Positions 24,101-35,792 of a DNA stretch of 64,000 nucleotides are shown piece after piece; position 1 is the first letter of the stretch; each line of letters starts with the position of its first letter. Position numbers and translations under genes: made by a program. Below the pieces are notes generated by a model. The model saw only the letters and a program-made list of their open reading frames with translations. It searched no databases and was not told where the DNA came from. The stretch is from the NCBI GenBank assembly GCA_907163345.1, contig CAJQUN010000052.1, positions 992,001 through 1,056,000 on the forward strand, given 5' to 3'. This DNA comes from Haberlea rhodopensis (Eukaryota > Streptophyta > Magnoliopsida > Lamiales > Gesneriaceae).

Positions 24101-24498
24101 TTCTTTCATTTCAAGGCAGTGAAGTTTTGGGAGTACAAATTTAAATTGGTATTGTAATCACATCATCAGATAAATTTAAATATACAGTATTGAGAAACGG
24201 AAATTTAAATCAGATCAAGAAACCATACCGCTTTATCACTGTCAGCCTTGTACCCAGACAAAGGAACCTTACCTCCAAGACTGCAAATTAAATCGAAAGA
24301 CACGGTGTTAAGATAAAAAAACTCAACTAGTGTACCTAAGATGAACAATTTGATCCATACACCATATATTCTCCCAGTTAAATACTACCTCTCGATGTAC
24401 TCCCGGAAGAACGAAAGAGAGGGATCCGCGAGAAGTGAGGGCTTGGATTTGCACAGTTCAACAAAGTGCCTCAGTTGATTTATCTTCGTTGCATCCAT
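21119..24498 (-). CDS. HIP: Hsp70-interacting protein HIP / ST13 (FAM10 family), 11 exons
   Basis: Exons in coding order: 24498-24389, 24280-24229, 23888-23727, 23635-23548, 23456-23376, 23243-23179, 22780-22640, 22427-22311, 22242-21982, 21775-21718, 21216-21119. All introns are GT-AG and the frame is open for 1233 bases (410 aa). Residues 1-54 form the N-terminal HIP domain (MDATKINQLRHFVELCKSK start); 55-108 are acidic; 109-233 hold the TPR repeats (EAIEHLTTAVLLNPTSAIMY, DAAKDLHLASKL-like helices); 234-272 are very basic and helical; about 289-345 is a GGMPGGFP repeat region; the end (about 355-410) is the STI1-like DP domain (DPEMMAAFKDPEVMAAL, NPANLAKHQANPKVAPII). The family acts as a cytosolic co-chaperone that binds the ATPase domain of Hsp70. 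All domains are present, so the gene appears intact. Confidence 0.95.
22030..22195 (-). repeat. 24-bp coding repeat for GGMPGGFP in the HIP gene
   Basis: About seven near-identical units of 24 bases inside exon 9. Recombination or slippage here would change repeat number without changing frame. GGMP repeats at this place are a known trait of the HIP family. Confidence 0.9.
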
Positions 24499-26516
24499 CG
24501 CAGAAAAAAATGACTCTTCGTACTCTCAATTCAGGAAAAAAGTAGTAAGGTTTTGCAAGATGGACTAGGGTTCTTGGGGATTTCGACTTTCGAGTGAGAA
24601 AGCTTCTAATTTTATTTATTGAAGCATTCTAGTAGCTTCTCTCCTGTATAAGTTTATCCGATTAATTCCTTTTCTGGTCAACACTTTTCTTGGATGAGGG
24701 TTAACTTGCGTAAAATAAAGGTTTATATTAATTTAATAATTACTAATAAATATGTTATTTAATTTTATTTTTCAAAAATAAATTTACTAATATAGTTAAT
24801 TCTTTATAAATTAATAGATTTGGGATTGATGAAATCCTATTAATTTAGCAAATATTAAATAATTATATAGATCAATTATCATACTGGAATGGATGTCAAA
24901 TATCTCGTGAACTACCCTGGAAAATTAACCCAATTGCAGAGAAGTTGACCGACGAGCAGATGAAGTTCTCTTATATAGCATCATTCTCGAAAAGAAACTC
25001 TTAAAACAGTAGTGACATTGAATGTTTTGTTAAAATATGAGAAGATCATACAAAAAGATCTTACTATATTAAAAAAAGCTAGAGATGAGATTTAAATTTA
25101 GCGAATTATTAATTTAAGTTGACACATTTCCCAAGAAACAAATAAAATTGAGTCATTTTTTATGGAATATTCATAATTAATCATATATGTATTATGTATC
25201 AAGGAATTATTAATTTATATATTGTACGGAGTCTATATGAATTCTCGAATATGTATTATCTTATGAATTTAACGAATTATTAATTTAACACATTATCTGT
25301 AAATCAGGTGGATATAAAATCTTGATTTTAACACAAAGTCTTGTAGGTGGATATAAAATCCTACCATTTCTATTATATCATATGATTTTGTATCACGATG
25401 TTGTGCTGCAAGCCTTGAATTCCAAACTATGAGTCTCGAAGTGATGTAGCTTGAGAACAAAAGGGCTAGATGGTCCCCAAGGTGGCCAGTTTGCGGAAAG
25501 CAAATGAAACGAGAAACATCGAATCGATTAATTTTCCACAATATATTTGATAATAATTGTATAACCTAGAATGTTTATAATCTTTTGGAGAATTACTTGT
25601 CCTTTCCTTTGTTGTTGGATGCTGCTATTTCTAGTGATATTTTCTAGACTAGTGACCCATCCTTCTTGGACCATGATCTGCCCATGATTCATCGTCGATC
25701 TTTGCATGATTTACCCATAAATCATTAATTGAACATAACTTGGTATAACAATGGCGTTTCAAGGGCACTTGCTGTTTTCGGACACACGTTTTGCTATTCA
25801 CCATTTCTTGGTTGTCGTTGGTTAAAATCGTGCCATCCCTTCATATTTCGCTCGACAGGGAAGCTTTCTTGCATAGGTTTGGGGAGAACATTTTGCCTTT
25901 GGGGTTCAATAAGGTGTACTAAGGAAGAACAACTACATACTTGGTTAATTTTACTCTCATACATTTGTCATTATAGGAATAACTGGTTAAGAATACATGG
26001 AGTTCAAACTCAAAACTAATTGGTAATGAGTGACGTAACATATGTATCTAGGACTTGTCAATTTTTTTGTTTCTAAGACTTCAGCTGCATGCAACTATAA
26101 TTTGATACATAACGAAATATTGAATCTTTCGTTATAACATAATGCCAATTTTACGATCGCATAATCTTTTATTGATTTTTGAATAACTAAAGTAATATAG
26201 TTATAGACAAAGATATGGAGTCAAAAGGGAATAATGAAAATATTCTGACTGAAAGAAGCTCTTGGAGAAGATCGACGCATGTGCTCGACACGACTTGATT
26301 ATTTATGTAGTTTTTGTAACGTACTATAATCCATTGAGATTATATGCTTAGTTATTGTTGTTGTAAATTAATCTAGTTCTATTATGAAATATTCACTTTT
26401 TTAGGATTTCAGTGAATCCATCAAAGCATATGAATACATATTTTATCACAAAATCAATCAACATGGCCCGTGTATTTGCTATGTACTAGGTGACCAATAA
26501 TCTTGTCTGAACTTTT
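24499..26516. other. A/T-rich intergenic region
   Basis: Includes the 5' UTR and promoter of the minus-strand HIP gene next to 24498. Around 24720-24880 there are A/T-rich words like TAAATTAATAG that resemble decayed pogo-type MITE ends. No gene seen. Confidence 0.45.
25983..26045 (+). repeat. TRIM LTR fragment
   Basis: ttaagaatacatggagttca then cttaaaactaattggtaat-like text matches the start of the TRIM LTR found at 35175 in the FORKED1-like gene. Only this piece remains. Confidence 0.65.
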
Positions 26517-27556
26517 TGTTGGGATTAATAAAAGAATAATTGAGTTTAATTATTAAAAGCCCAATAATATTATTAATTTCGTTAATGAGAACAAAATTAT
26601 GGTAAATTAATTATGAATAGTCAATTAGGCTAAAGAAATCCCACATTGAAAAGTTGAGACACTTATGATTTGTTTATAATGAGATACAAATCAATAAAGT
26701 GTAGTTAAGCAGAAAACATGGGTGCCCCTCGCGCATCGTTCGTCCGTCCGCTCGTCTCGACTCGACTCGCTTCGCCGCGCCGCGTTCTGAAATGACTTTT
26801 CATCTACCTGAGTTTTCATATTATGCTGAGTATTAAGTTTGAGATATTTCACCTATCTGCAGAATTGATGTCAGATTTAAGTGTGTGACTTAAATCCATA
26901 TTAATCTGATGTCAAGTGTTGAGACTTTTCATTTACCCCACTAAACATTACATTTAATTTTCTGAGACCTTTGGAGAGGTCCGCTGCTCAGCTATATAAG
27001 CTGCTCCAACCTTATGTTTTCATCATTGCGAAAATATGCATACATACATACAACATTCTTCTTTGAGGGTACTGCACACTACTAGTGTTCGAAGTAGTCT
27101 GCTCGGAGTTCTGCTTCAATCTGAGCAAATGTGATTGAGCGTTGTACCTTGGAACTCACTTGTCCAGGAGGCGAGAAGCTAAGTCGGGCAAATTTGAGTT
27201 TACGGGCACACAGCTTGTTGTGGCATCGTCCATAAACATTCCCAGATTCTTGCTGTTTTTCTTTACATTTTATAAACTGTTACTGTAAGTTCTACTGTTT
27301 TTTCTGTATTTCAGTGTAACTTATATCTACGATTATTTAAAATGATTCAATCTATATATTTAAATAAACATAGAATCAACAATCGTAAACTCAAATCTTT
27401 TTTGTTTTTGTTCCTGCTTTGGAACATAATCGGATTTTCGAAAAATTAAATTGTTGAATTTTCAAATAATCACTGTTTGTTCACTATCAAATATTTATAC
27501 TGTTCGGTTTTACAATAGTTTGATATTGTTTGTGTTTTGTATTCTGTTTTTAGCTT
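26517..27556 (+). repeat. Copia LTR plus leader of a decayed element
   Basis: Starts TGTTGGGATTAATAAAAG, contains CCCACATTG near 26640 and a TATA box TATATAAG (26993-27000) followed by a leader running to the gag start at 27557. It holds a C/G-rich tandem segment (26730-26780). The 3' edge of the LTR and the primer-binding site could not be fixed. Confidence 0.6.
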
Positions 27557-28983
27557 ATGGCTGACCAGATTCCAAACCGAGTTGCTGAGAATACTGAGAT
27601 TCCAGTTATCAAAGCTAGGGCCGCTGAGGTCGTTATGCCAGTTCGGAGAAACCCAATGATGTTATCTCAATTTGAGAAACCGTAAAAGTTCAAAGGTTCC
27701 AACTTTAAGCGTGGCAACAGAAGATGATGTTCTTCTTGACCGATTTGAACTTGACGAGGTTTCTTAAAGAGAAGAAACAAGTGGAGGACAAAGATGATCC
27801 TCAATCTGCTGTAATAGTCGAATCGTGGCTGAGTGCCGACTACCTCTATCGTAACTATGTACTGAATTCTCTTGACGATGCACTTTTCAATGTGTATTCC
27901 CCCAAAGAAACTGCAATGGATCTTTGGGAGTCGTTAGAAATGAAGTACAAAGTTGACAAGAGCTGCAACTGATATATCATTAACTTGCTGCTGATGATAT
28001 TGAGCTAAATGATGCTCTCCAAGTGGCAATGATGATTGAAAAATTACCGACATCTTGGAAGGACTTCAAGAGCTACCTAAAGCACAATCGAAAGATGACG
28101 AGTCTTGAAAATCTTATCAGAAGGCTGCGCATCGAGCAAGATAACAAAAGTTGACAAGAAATCATTTGGAATGATTTCCAAGGCCAACGTGGTTGAAGTT
28201 GGGGACAGCTTCCGTTGGAATAAACGCAAGCGTACTTTTGACCCCAATGGAGAACTCAGACAAGAAGGTTCACCGGTGACTGTTACGTGTGTGGTAAGCC
28301 TAACCATAAGGCCATGGACTGCACACAACGCCAAATCAGTGAGAGTAAAAAGAAGGTAGTCCCAAACAGAGGCAAAGGCAAGAGGCCTGCTCATGCCAAG
28401 TTGCTGAGGACAACCTAAGCTCAGACATGGATGACATGCATCTGACTGCAGTGTCCGAGGTGAACCTTGTTGGTGGAAACTCCAAGGTAAGGTGGGCGGA
28501 CACTGGGGCTACTCGCCACATATGCGCCAACAAATGGATATTTAAGACCTATCAACTAGTCAATGATGAGCACTACTACATGGGAAATTCAGCAGTCTCA
28601 AAAGTTGAAGGCATGGGGACGGTTGTGCTGAAGATGACTTCCGGAAAGAGTTGACTCTTACCGAGGTGCTCCACGTGCCAGAGATCCAAAAGAATCTCCG
28701 GAGCAGTGCTGAACAAGAAAGACTTTCGGCTCGTGTTTGAATCAGACAAAGTCATTCTGAAGACTTTTGGCTCGTGTTTGAATCAGACAAAGTCATTATG
28801 TCCAAGGGTGGTATGTTTGTGGGTAAATGCTACTTGGCCAATAACCTCTTCAAGATGAGTGTAATGACTTTAGCTCCTAAGACTAAGTCTAGTGTAGAGG
28901 TTGAAGTTGTTGTTAATGCACCATATGAGGCTAGCACAAGTAAAAATAATGTAATGATTGTTGTCAATCTCGTTGTCCTCTGA
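27557..28983 (+). pseudogene. Copia gag-protease relic
   Basis: Starts ATG at 27557 (MADQIPNRVAENTEIP). A stop breaks the frame at about 27683, and frames shift several more times. Recognisable parts in order: gag core (MMFFLTDLNLTRFLKE; SPKETAMDLWESLEMKYKV), EKLPTSWKDFKSYLKH, a CCHC zinc knuckle CYVCGKPNHKAMDC (about 28276-28320), and the protease motif DTGATRHICAN (about 28500-28533). Integrase and reverse transcriptase are absent, and sequence similarity to copia stops by 28983. A 41-base tandem duplication lies at 28721-28802. The same family is seen at 52213-53351. Confidence 0.85.
28721..28802 (+). repeat. 41-bp tandem duplication in the copia relic
   Basis: Units starting at 28721 (gactttcggctcgtgtttga) and 28762 (gacttttggctcgtgtttga) are almost identical and do not keep the reading frame. 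Confidence 0.9.
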
Positions 28984-29907
28984 ACTGAATTACTATGGCC
29001 GATTAATCGTAATTTTTCATCAAATTGAACGACTAATATTTTTTTGCAAATTGAATACTGTGAACTGATTTATAATTGGTTACTTTGATCGATTCATTAA
29101 CTAAACCTATAGCATGAAAAAAATGACAATAATTGGAGAGATCATATTTATAAAAATGTTTGAATAATATGTATCAATTAATACAGTTAATCTAATAAAT
29201 TAATCATGAAAGTAAAATAATTGTATTCAAAATCTTCACAATCACTTGATGCCAAAATAGATCAATATAAAAAAATCCAAAAAATATAATTAGTCAACTT
29301 TTAATCGTTTAATTTAAAAAGTTCCACAACACCCCACTTGATATCAATTCTTTCAAATTTGCGGGGTGGGTGGATTTTTGTGAAAACCCAGTTTCATAGT
29401 CAGATTCAACTAGTTTAGTTACTTAGTCAAGCCAATTACCGAGTAGATGTAATATTGAAAGATGTGTTGTGATTTTAAAAGATATGAAATCCGAAGCAAA
29501 GACATAATTTGGGGATCAGTTTGAAAGATATATTGGATCTCAGAGTTAGTAAGGACCGAAACTCTGAATTTAAATCATAATAAGAGTGATTGTTTTTCAC
29601 AAGATAGCAAAACTTAATTTTTACAAAAATTTTAAAAAATATAAAAACTTTCAGGAATAGTTGTTCCTGGTCATATCAAAGGTATCTGTTAGAAACCTCG
29701 TGAAAATTGAGAAGTTATGAAAGCCAATAAAATTAAAACTTAAAAAATAATTTATGGGTAATATCATTTTCCTTCAGGCAATTGTCCCTACGCTCGTTAG
29801 GGTTTGGTGCTTTCCATTGCTTTCTCTTTTCAATCCGAAGGCCTTTAGTTTTTTCTTACTTCTTTTTCTCGTTTTCCTTCGGCTTGCTAATGCTTTTTTC
29901 ATGGTTG
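28984..29907. other. A/T-rich spacer
   Basis: No gene or clear element recognised. Confidence 0.45.
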
Positions 29908-30330
29908 GGGGCTCTTATTTTGGTGGAGGGGTGTGGGGAGGTGGAGTTTTCCGTAGTGGCTTTGGGCGTCTTTGTGCGGTAGGCAGTGGTGGAGGTCTTA
30001 TTTTGGTGGAGGGGTGTGGGGAGGTGGAGTTTTCCGAAGTGGCTTTGGGTGTCTTTGTGCGGTAGGCAGTGGTGGAGGTCGGTTTTCTGGGTGCTCTTGG
30101 TGTTGGGGGGGGGGGGGTGTTTTTGGAGGAGGAGGAAGGTTGGTCTGCAGTTTGGTTCATAACGACGGCTTTGGGGGTGGAGGTGGTGTTGTTGGTGTCG
30201 TTGGTGTCGTTGGTGGAGGTGGATTTGGGGGTGGCGGTGTTGATGTAAGTGTAGCTGGTGGCGGTGGTTTTAGAGGTGGTTGTGGGGCCATTGGTGTAGC
30301 TGGTGCCTGGTGGAGGTAGTGCAGGGGAGG
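29908..30330 (+). repeat. G-rich low-complexity block with 83-bp tandem duplication
   Basis: Two 83-base units (29913-29995, 29996-30078) are nearly identical. They are followed by a run of about 14 G (30104-30117) and GGTGGA/GTTGGTGTC repeats. The plus strand could read as glycine-rich and the minus strand as proline-rich (PPPPP), but stops and the repeat structure argue against a working gene. A decayed extensin-like gene on the minus strand is possible. Confidence 0.6.
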
Positions 30331-30768
30331 TCTGGTGGGGTGAATTCAGCAGTGGTGGATTGCGAGCCTTGGGTCTTTTGGACCTTTTTTGGCGGGCTTC
30401 TTTTTTGGCGGTGGTTCACTTCGATCTAGCAGGCTTCTCATAGTTACTCTGCCCACATGCTTATCGTCATCCGTGTTATCAGTCTATGCGTTTGACTTAT
30501 ATAATGTTACACGTGATAAGACATATTGAGAATTGTCCTGCATTGATAGGTTAAAAGCTATGATAGCTCTTTATAAGATACATTGACTATTAGACTCATT
30601 ATCAATTAGTTTTGAGTTGAAACCCATATACTCTAAACATAATTATTAAATATAGTGGAGTTGCTCCACGTAAAATCCTCATACATACACTCTATTGATA
30701 AAAGGTGTTTAATTAACCAAATTTCTAGAAGAGGAGCCTTTTGAACCAAAAGTTGATACACTGATCGT

Positions 30769-31413
30769 TAGACCCGACCACGGTTCAGAACCGTCGGTTA
30801 GACGGTTCAGAACCGTCGGTTCGACGGTTCAAAAAACATCAACCCTTAATCTTAATCTTCCTTGACGGTTACGGTTACGGTTCATGAACCGCCGGTTACG
30901 GTTACGGTTAACCAACGGTTACGGTTACGGTTTGACCCTTATTTTTTTAAAAAAAATTAAAAATATTATTAAAATTTGAAATAAAGTGTAAAAAGTGTAT
31001 GAATGTGTTTTCATCCATGGATTAAACATAAAATAACGTGAAATAAATTCAAGCCAAGATAATCAAAATGTCTAGATATATTTGTTTGGTTGATTTATAC
31101 TATATTTAGATCAACAACGCTCTTATAGCTTAGTGGTTGAAGTTAATTATTAAAGTTGGAGGTCATTAGTTCAAATATACACCATAACATATATTTTAAA
31201 TTTAAAAATGTAAAAAAAAATAAAATAAACCCTTGAACCGTCGGTTAACCGACGGTTCACGGGTTAGCAAAATCTTGACCCTTAATCGGACCTTCTATAG
31301 ACGGGCCGGTTACGGTTCCGACCCTTCGAACCGTTGACCCGGTTAACCGGCCCGTTGACCACGGGCCGGTTCCGGGTCGGTTCAGGGTCGATGATGACCC
31401 TTGTTCGGGTCTA
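30769..31413. mobile_element. hAT-type MITE with 8-bp target-site duplication (CTGATCGT)
   Basis: 645 bases beginning TAGACCCGA and ending TCGGGTCTA, flanked by identical CTGATCGT (30761-30768 and 31414-31421). Subterminal regions are packed with CCGTCGGTT/ACGGTTACGG repeats on the left and CGGTTAACCGG/GGGCCGGTT on the right. An 8-base duplication with TAG..CTA ends marks the hAT superfamily. No transposase is encoded. A tRNA-like stretch (about 31118-31190) lies in the middle. Confidence 0.88.
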
Positions 31414-31789
31414 CTGATCGTTAGCTTAGTTAGTTGATCTGTCTTTGGAAACTTGCAAACTACTTGAGTTTAGTCCTTTTTAATATAAAATTTGGTAAAA
31501 AATTATGATATATGTTGATAAATTAAGTAATTAACTAAAAAAACACCAAAGAAAAAAGTCATTGCTAGAAAACCTGGTTAAAATTTTTTATTTTTTGTTT
31601 TTAAAATGTATAAAATTAAATGAAATGAGAAAAAAAATACACTATGAATATAAATATAACTCAAAACACATTTTTTAACCAAAATGTACAAAATACAAGG
31701 GAGAGAAAAAAAAGAGTACTGAACACATCGATTTATTGAATGAAGATACCAATCAAATAATTTTTAATAGTTCATGTAGCAATTATCAA
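31414..31789. other. A/T-rich spacer
   Basis: Nothing recognised. Confidence 0.45.
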
Positions 31790-32100
31790 TCCTTCGTATA
31801 TGAGTACCTGACAATTTAGTTTCACGTGGTATAACTAGTATAAAATTTATTGTAATGTGGTTTATATCTAGATATTTTACTTTCCTGTAAGTATCATGAA
31901 CATATATTTTATCCCATGTAGTTGTAAATAAGCATTTTTGCCCTATATGATTGCAAAACATAGCATACTGTCATCACATAGATTATGTGTCTTGTATATA
32001 TTTACAAATTATAAGGAAGTAAGCTGCATATTTTTCAAATCATACGAGAGTGAAGTGTATATTTTAAAAACTATACGAAGTGTTTGTTGCCCAAAACCCT
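31790..32100. repeat. Second inverted repeat array, relative of 16120-16470
   Basis: Spaced words such as tagatattttac, gtaaataagc and, reversed, gaagtgtatattttaaa follow the same left-right mirror plan as the array at 16120-16470, more diverged. Confidence 0.45.
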
Positions 32101-32151
32101 CCATAGTCCCTTAATTAATATACTGTATCGTTGTCTCCTTCACTTCGTTCG

Positions 32152-32735
32152 TAGGGATGGCAATGGGACGGGTCCAAACCCGGACCCGCAATGAACCCGC
32201 CCCGTCGGGGCGGGTCTGGACCCGCTTCAACCGGGTTTGGAAGCGGGGCGGGGCGGGTCCTGGGATTGGCCGTACCCGCCCCGTACTCGCCCCGCAATAC
32301 ATTTTTAATTTATTTTTAAAAAAATATGATATTGATTATACATTTTACTTCTTTAATTGAACAATAAAGTGTCATTATTTAATTTTATATCAAAATTCAT
32401 GTGTTCATGTTAAAGAAATTGGACATTTTGAAGGAAAAAGAGCAAATTAATAAATATTTATTAGTTTAAAGATAGTTTTGCAATGTTTATTATAAATATT
32501 TACTAGAGAAAACATAAAATTTAATCACAAAACTCAACTTTTATGTTTCAAAATTGATTTCTAGCTAATTTTTTTTTTTTAAAAATTAAAAAAAAAATTG
32601 GAACCGGAGCGGGGCGGGTAAACCCGCCGGGTTCGCGGATCTAAGCGGGACAGGGCGGGTCCGGATTTTATGTGTAGCAGGGCGGGTCCTGAGATTGGCT
32701 AAACCCGTCCTATACCCGACCCGTTGCCATTCCTA
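32152..32735. mobile_element. hAT-type MITE with 8-bp target-site duplication (TTCGTTCG)
   Basis: 584 bases with ends TAGGGATGGCAATGGG and, reversed, TAGGAATGGCAACGGG, flanked by identical TTCGTTCG (32144-32151 and 32736-32743). Both subterminal regions are very GC-rich (GCGGGGCGGGT, ACCCGCCCCG) while the core is A/T-rich. No coding potential. It lies about 380 bases upstream of the FORKED1-like gene start. Confidence 0.9.
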
Positions 32736-33049
32736 TTCGTTCGCTACTGCTACCATCCTTTTTAATTTTGGGGTGGGTGGGTTTGTTCAACGATTCAACG
32801 AACAATTTTTTACTCCCAAGGAATCCTTTCTATACTATAAACATATACACATAAATAAATAGCAAGGTTGTAATGTAGTGCCTCTTCAAACAACAGTCGC
32901 CCCTTTTTTTACGCTTCAAAGCACGAGACCGTATGCTTGCACTGTTTTTAAGCAAACTGTTCCTCAGTCTCCTCCATTTTTTAATATGTTTTCATACTTC
33001 AAACCTCCCTTGCAAGAAAATCTTGGAGATGTCTGCTATATGTCTCCTT
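32736..33049. other. Upstream region of the FORKED1-like gene
   Basis: Promoter region between the hAT-type MITE and the TATA box. No other gene. Confidence 0.5.
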
Positions 33050-33058
33050 TATAAAATA
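33050..33058 (+). promoter_or_regulatory. TATA box of the FORKED1-like gene
   Basis: TATAAAATA, 60 bases upstream of the ATG at 33118. Confidence 0.6.
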
Positions 33059-33117
33059 TGGGGAGTGTGACTCAAAGTTGACAACACACGCTAATTCTTG
33101 TTGATTTTGGGGCTCTG

Positions 33118-35792
33118 ATGGGTAGCGCTCAAATTCCAGTATGGAAAAGGAACGTTTCAGAATGGCTTCAATATGTAGATCATGATGATGATGATGAAGT
33201 CAGGGGAAAATCCAGTTTACCTGTGATCACCGAGCCAGAAACTCCCAATGAGCCAATGGAGTTCTTGTCCAGGTCTTGGAGTCTCTCTGCAAATGAAATA
33301 TCGAAAGCGCTTGATAAAAAGCAGATTCCGCCTGCATTTGACCACGGTTTAGGTGCAATACCGGAGACAGCGATGGAGAAACAATCTGTAAGTTAATCAA
33401 CTTCAAATGTACCTCAATTATCTCTTATGGCTTATGGCTAGCGCGAGTTCCTTAGTTAAAACTCGGCTTGAGCTCTATAATGGAGTGAGTCCAGTTTAAT
33501 GTACGGAGCCTTCTGTTTTCCGCAACTCGAACTCATTACTCTAAGGTCACATGACAACAACTTTAACACAATTGCGTCGATGCTCACCTTTAGTTTTACA
33601 TAAATTAGTTACTCAAAAACTAATCATTATATCGTCCAACTGCGAGTTCAATCATGATAACTGGTTGAACCATGGTTTATGTTTAACGTATTAAAATATG
33701 AGTTGATGAAAAATTCGATCTTGAAAACTCTCTGCACATCATGCTAGAATAAAACGAGCTTATCGAGCTTGACTGGGTTAAGTATAGGCCAAGTCAAGCT
33801 TGAGCTAAAAATTAATCCAGTGCTCTCTCAAGCTCAAGTAGCAAATATTTTTCGAGCTCCACTCAATCTTGACTAGATTGGATGTGATTACACCCGATCC
33901 ACATTCACTGACAATTTAGCAACTTCCTGCAGTCTGGCACGGTGAAGAAACCTGTGAAAGGTAAAATAAGATCCGGAGCAATTGGAAGGCTTTTGTTTCA
34001 GCACAAGGAGGCGTGTGATAGTGGTAACATGGTGAAGAAGAAAGACAAGGCACGCATGGAAAATGCTCACATGCATTCGGTTATCTCCGTTGCTGGACTA
34101 GCAGCAGCACTGGCTGCTGCTACTGCAACAGAGAATTTCAAAGCTTCGAGCTCGAAAATGAGCATGGCATTGGCGTCGGCCACACAGCTCTTGGCCTCGT
34201 ACTGCATTGAGTTGGCTGAAACAGAGGGAGCAGATCACCAGCGTGTGGCGTCCATCATCAAATCATCCATAGGCATTTGTACTGCAAGTAATCTGCTGAC
34301 TTGCACAGCTGCCGCAGCGACCGGTATGAGCCCTTCTCAGACAATTTTATTATATTTCAAAGGGATAGATTGATGTAAGTGATTTTTACATGTTTATGCA
34401 TGAAATTTATTGGGAAATTAGAGTATTCAAAGTTGAAAATATCCTTCGGAATGGAATAAAGAGTGAATAAGTTTCATTAATCAGATGGGAAATTGCCCAA
34501 CCTTGCTTGTATGTTTGAAAATTCAATAATTCCTCTGCCACTGATTCCTACAAAACTTCATACATATTAAATAGCCTTGCGTGGAGAAGCAGCTCTGAAA
34601 GCAAGATTGCCCCAGGAATCAAAGAGGAGTGCAGCAATAAGTCCATATGACAAGGGCATGGTAGATGCTCACAGCCAAATCCATGAAGGCTACATTCCTT
34701 GTGAAGGTGACTTACTGCAACACACCCAAGAAGGTATACCCTCAAGATCAAATACGTGTATCGTCGAATAATTTTAACACGAATTTCGAAACGTCTAGAA
34801 GCTTCTACATTCAAATCTCTCATTAAGTGTCAAACAAAACAAAGATTTCATAACTAATGGCCATAGTTCCTAAGTACACTATTTCCCACAAGTTGTGAGT
34901 AACAGTTATTCAAAGAAGCCTAATTAATTTGCCGTTTGTTTGAGTTCTTAGGTGGGCTAAGATGGAAACATGTCTCTATATACATCAACAAGAAATGCCA
35001 GGTGAACATAGAAAAATGTAGGTATATACTCAAACAGGGTCTCACATAGCTGACTGAAACTTAACTTGAGTTTGCAGGTAACAATAAAACTGAAGAGTAA
35101 ACAAGTTGGTGGAGCCTTCTCTAAAAAGAAAGAAAGTGAGTTTTCTACTATTTTGGCATTCTCTATATTCCTTGTGTTAAGAATAGATGGGGTTCCAACT
35201 CAAAACCAGTTACCAACTGGTGATGAGTGGAGTAACCAATATATCTTATAAAGAGTTAACATAGCTTGTAAATTCTCAATGTGGGACAACTCTCAACATG
35301 TCATCTCACGTGTGACATTATATTAGTCAAACACATGGATTGATAATGCATGTGACAAGGAGCATGCAGGCTAAATAGTCAATCATATAAAAAACTTGCT
35401 CTGATACCATGTTAATAATACACGAGATTCCAACTCAAAACCAATTGGTGATGAGTTATAAGGAGTTAACATAACTTGTAAACTCCCAATGTAGGACAAC
35501 TCTCGACATCTTGGTAAAATCATTAACTTAGTTTTCTCCTAATAATGAATATTTAGGTATCTTATACGAGGTAATTGATGAGAGTGATGGATGGCCATTC
35601 AAAAAAGAAAGGGAAAACATGGAAGTGTACTTCGGGGTTAAAACCTCTCGGGGTCTTATGGAGTTCAAATGCAAGAACAAAATACATAGACAGAGCTGGG
35701 TGGACGGTATTCAGAACATTCTCCAACGAAGAAGTTGCATAGAAGAAGCTGAGAATTACTTGAGAATGTTGAAGATTAATAACAACATTTGA
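33118..35792 (+). CDS. FORKED1-like / VAN3-binding protein (DUF828 plus PH domain), 6 exons
   Basis: Exons: 33118-33387, 33933-34323, 34575-34733, 34952-35001, 35078-35135, 35557-35792; all GT-AG, frame open for 1164 bases (387 aa). The N-terminus has PETPNEPMEFLSRSWSLSA, the conserved FKD motif, followed by the auxin-canalisation (DUF828) domain through about residue 245, including HSVISVAGLAAALAAATA and ASIIKSSIGICTASNLLTCT. The C-terminus is a PH-like domain (about 265-380: LRWKHVSVYINKK, VYFGVKTSRGLMEFKCK, QSWVDGIQNILQ). The family links the ARF-GAP VAN3/SFC to phosphoinositides at the trans-Golgi and is needed for PIN1 placement and vein patterning. Intron 5 carries a TRIM retroelement (35175-35508). 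The start was chosen as the first ATG after the TATA box and matches the family. Confidence 0.93.
35175..35508 (-). mobile_element. TRIM (miniature LTR retrotransposon) in intron 5 of the FORKED1-like gene
   Basis: Two short LTRs (35175-35298, 124 bases; 35410-35508, 99 bases), each starting TGTTAA and ending CGACA or CAACA in plus orientation, flank a 111-base inner part. GCTCTGATACCA (35398-35409) next to the right LTR is the reverse complement of the initiator-tRNA-Met primer-binding site, so the element reads on the minus strand. CCTTG (35170-35174) and TCTTG (35509-35513) are a target-site duplication with one change. No coding capacity. Fragments of the family lie at 25983 and 62987. 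Confidence 0.85.

Noticed and set aside
29754..30319. Glycine-rich protein gene on the plus strand
   Set aside because: Open frames come from G-rich tandem duplication, with no consistent start, splice sites or domain.
35398..35409. tRNA-like piece GCTCTGATACCA
   Set aside because: It is the reverse complement of the initiator-Met primer site of the TRIM, not a tRNA gene.
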